Shown here piece after piece: positions 63,101 to 64,000 of a DNA stretch of 64,000 bases; within the stretch, counting starts at the first letter, position 1; every line of letters starts with the position of its first letter. The stretch covers positions 563,001 to 627,000 of the forward strand of contig NC_068339.1 of the NCBI RefSeq assembly GCF_014633365.1, given 5' to 3'. Below the pieces are notes generated by a model, which did not search any database, was not told the DNA's origin, and saw nothing but the letters and a program-made list of their open reading frames with translations. This stretch comes from Diospyros lotus (taxonomy: Eukaryota; Streptophyta; Magnoliopsida; Ericales; Ebenaceae). The translations under genes and the position numbers were made by a program.

Positions 63101-64000
63101 CCTCAAAGTTTGCAAGTTGCAACCTTCCCATGTCTAATATAATAAATTTTAAATGAGGTATTATTTGATATTAATAAATAAATAAAAGATGATTATTTTA
63201 TCTTAATATTTTATGATAAAGGAGGGGGAGAAAAGCGAAGAGATAAATAAGAGGTAAAAATTGTCGCGCTTTTTGTAAACATTTAAAATATACTTAATAG
63301 AAATTTATTTTATTTTAGCAAAATAAATTAATTCTTAAATTATTTTAACTTATTTATGATATCAAATCTTAATTATATCTTGTTATGTTATATAATCACT
63401 TTCTTATTCACAAAGAAATCGAGTCATAAACTATGATACATGAAAACATCTGGGGGTACTATTTCAGCGTTTTCGAAACGTTTCTTATATCAAAACACCA
63501 AGAAACACAATATATATATATATATATATATTTCTAGATCATTTTTCCAATTTTGAAAATATTTCGAATCCATTTTGTAATGTTAGGAAAATATAAAAAA
63601 TGCATTTTTGTCCATGAAGCTGGAAACCAAATTTTGTTCGTCTCTAACCACTAAGGGGGCGTTTATTAATCAAAATATAGAATGGAAAAATCAAGATATG
63701 GGATGTATCTCGGACTTCTATCATTTCTAACATGTTTGTTAAGCTTATCTGAAAATTCTTGAAAAAATCATTAATGACCCATTATCTCGATCTTTTAAGA
63801 TATGTTTATCTCTTCCTTGTTCAAAATAAGCATATCATGGTCCTTATAAATAAGAAGAAAAAAAAACATTTGTGTCCTTTAGTGCATTTTAAAAAATTTA
63901 ACAAACAGTTTGATAAAAATCTTAGAATGTTTTACAACTTTATCTTAATCATTCTATATATTGATTCGGAATGCATTCCAACCTTATCTTAATGCCTCTT
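60131..64000. other. AT-rich upstream intergenic DNA
   Basis: Long A/T-dominated stretch with no reading frame of recognisable product on either strand. It contains poly-T tracts (about 60280 and 61590) and an (AT)n run at 63509-63532. Confidence 0.6.
63509..63532. repeat. (AT)n microsatellite
   Basis: About 12 TA units. Confidence 0.9.

Overview
The window is eukaryotic nuclear DNA from a flowering plant, most likely a eudicot. The evidence is AT-rich sequence, GT-AG introns, and many Ty1/copia and Ty3/gypsy LTR retrotransposons with tRNA-iMet-type primer binding sites (TGGTATCA). I cannot name the species.

One host gene dominates. It is a group IV-A cyclic nucleotide-gated channel (CNGC19/CNGC20-like) on the minus strand. 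A 5'UTR exon lies near 59.7-59.85 kb, the start codon is at 59355, and eleven coding exons run down to 1542. The exons join in frame through GT-AG junctions into about 727 residues. The last exon, expected to carry the YESPYW/IQ tail, lies beyond the left edge. The gene covers more than 58 kb because its introns are filled with retroelements; introns 3 and 4 alone are 17.3 and 21.2 kb.

Layout from left to right: intron 11 (1-1541). Exons 11 to 7 (1542-6098), with a tiny 298-bp LTR element in intron 7. Intron 6, with a truncated copia and a stray solo LTR. Exon 6. Intron 5, with complete copia A (9979-15337). Exon 5. Intron 4, with copia C (18003-27976) holding nested copia D, then a 1-kb TRIM, then copia E (30156-37767). 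E itself holds a SIRE-type solo LTR and a small non-autonomous LTR element, F, that carries a piece of the host gene TIC40. Exon 4. Intron 3, with a minus-strand gypsy H (39139-55034) interrupted by two solo gypsy LTRs and the young copia G (44590-49884). Exons 3, 2 and 1. The 5'UTR exon and promoter. Finally about 4 kb of AT-rich upstream DNA with no recognisable gene.

Most element boundaries were set by TG...CA ends, equal-length LTR pairs and 5-bp target-site duplications, which also give the nesting order. All copia elements and element F run antisense to the channel gene; the gypsy, the TRIM and the 298-bp element run in its sense direction. No retroelement reading frame is intact. G is the closest, with LTRs differing at about 2 of 233 positions. 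The points most worth a second look are the TIC40 capture, the array of about fifteen TAGTCGACTA palindromes in the SIRE LTR, the 298-bp LTR element family, and the survival of a clean channel frame around roughly 40 kb of intronic retroelements.
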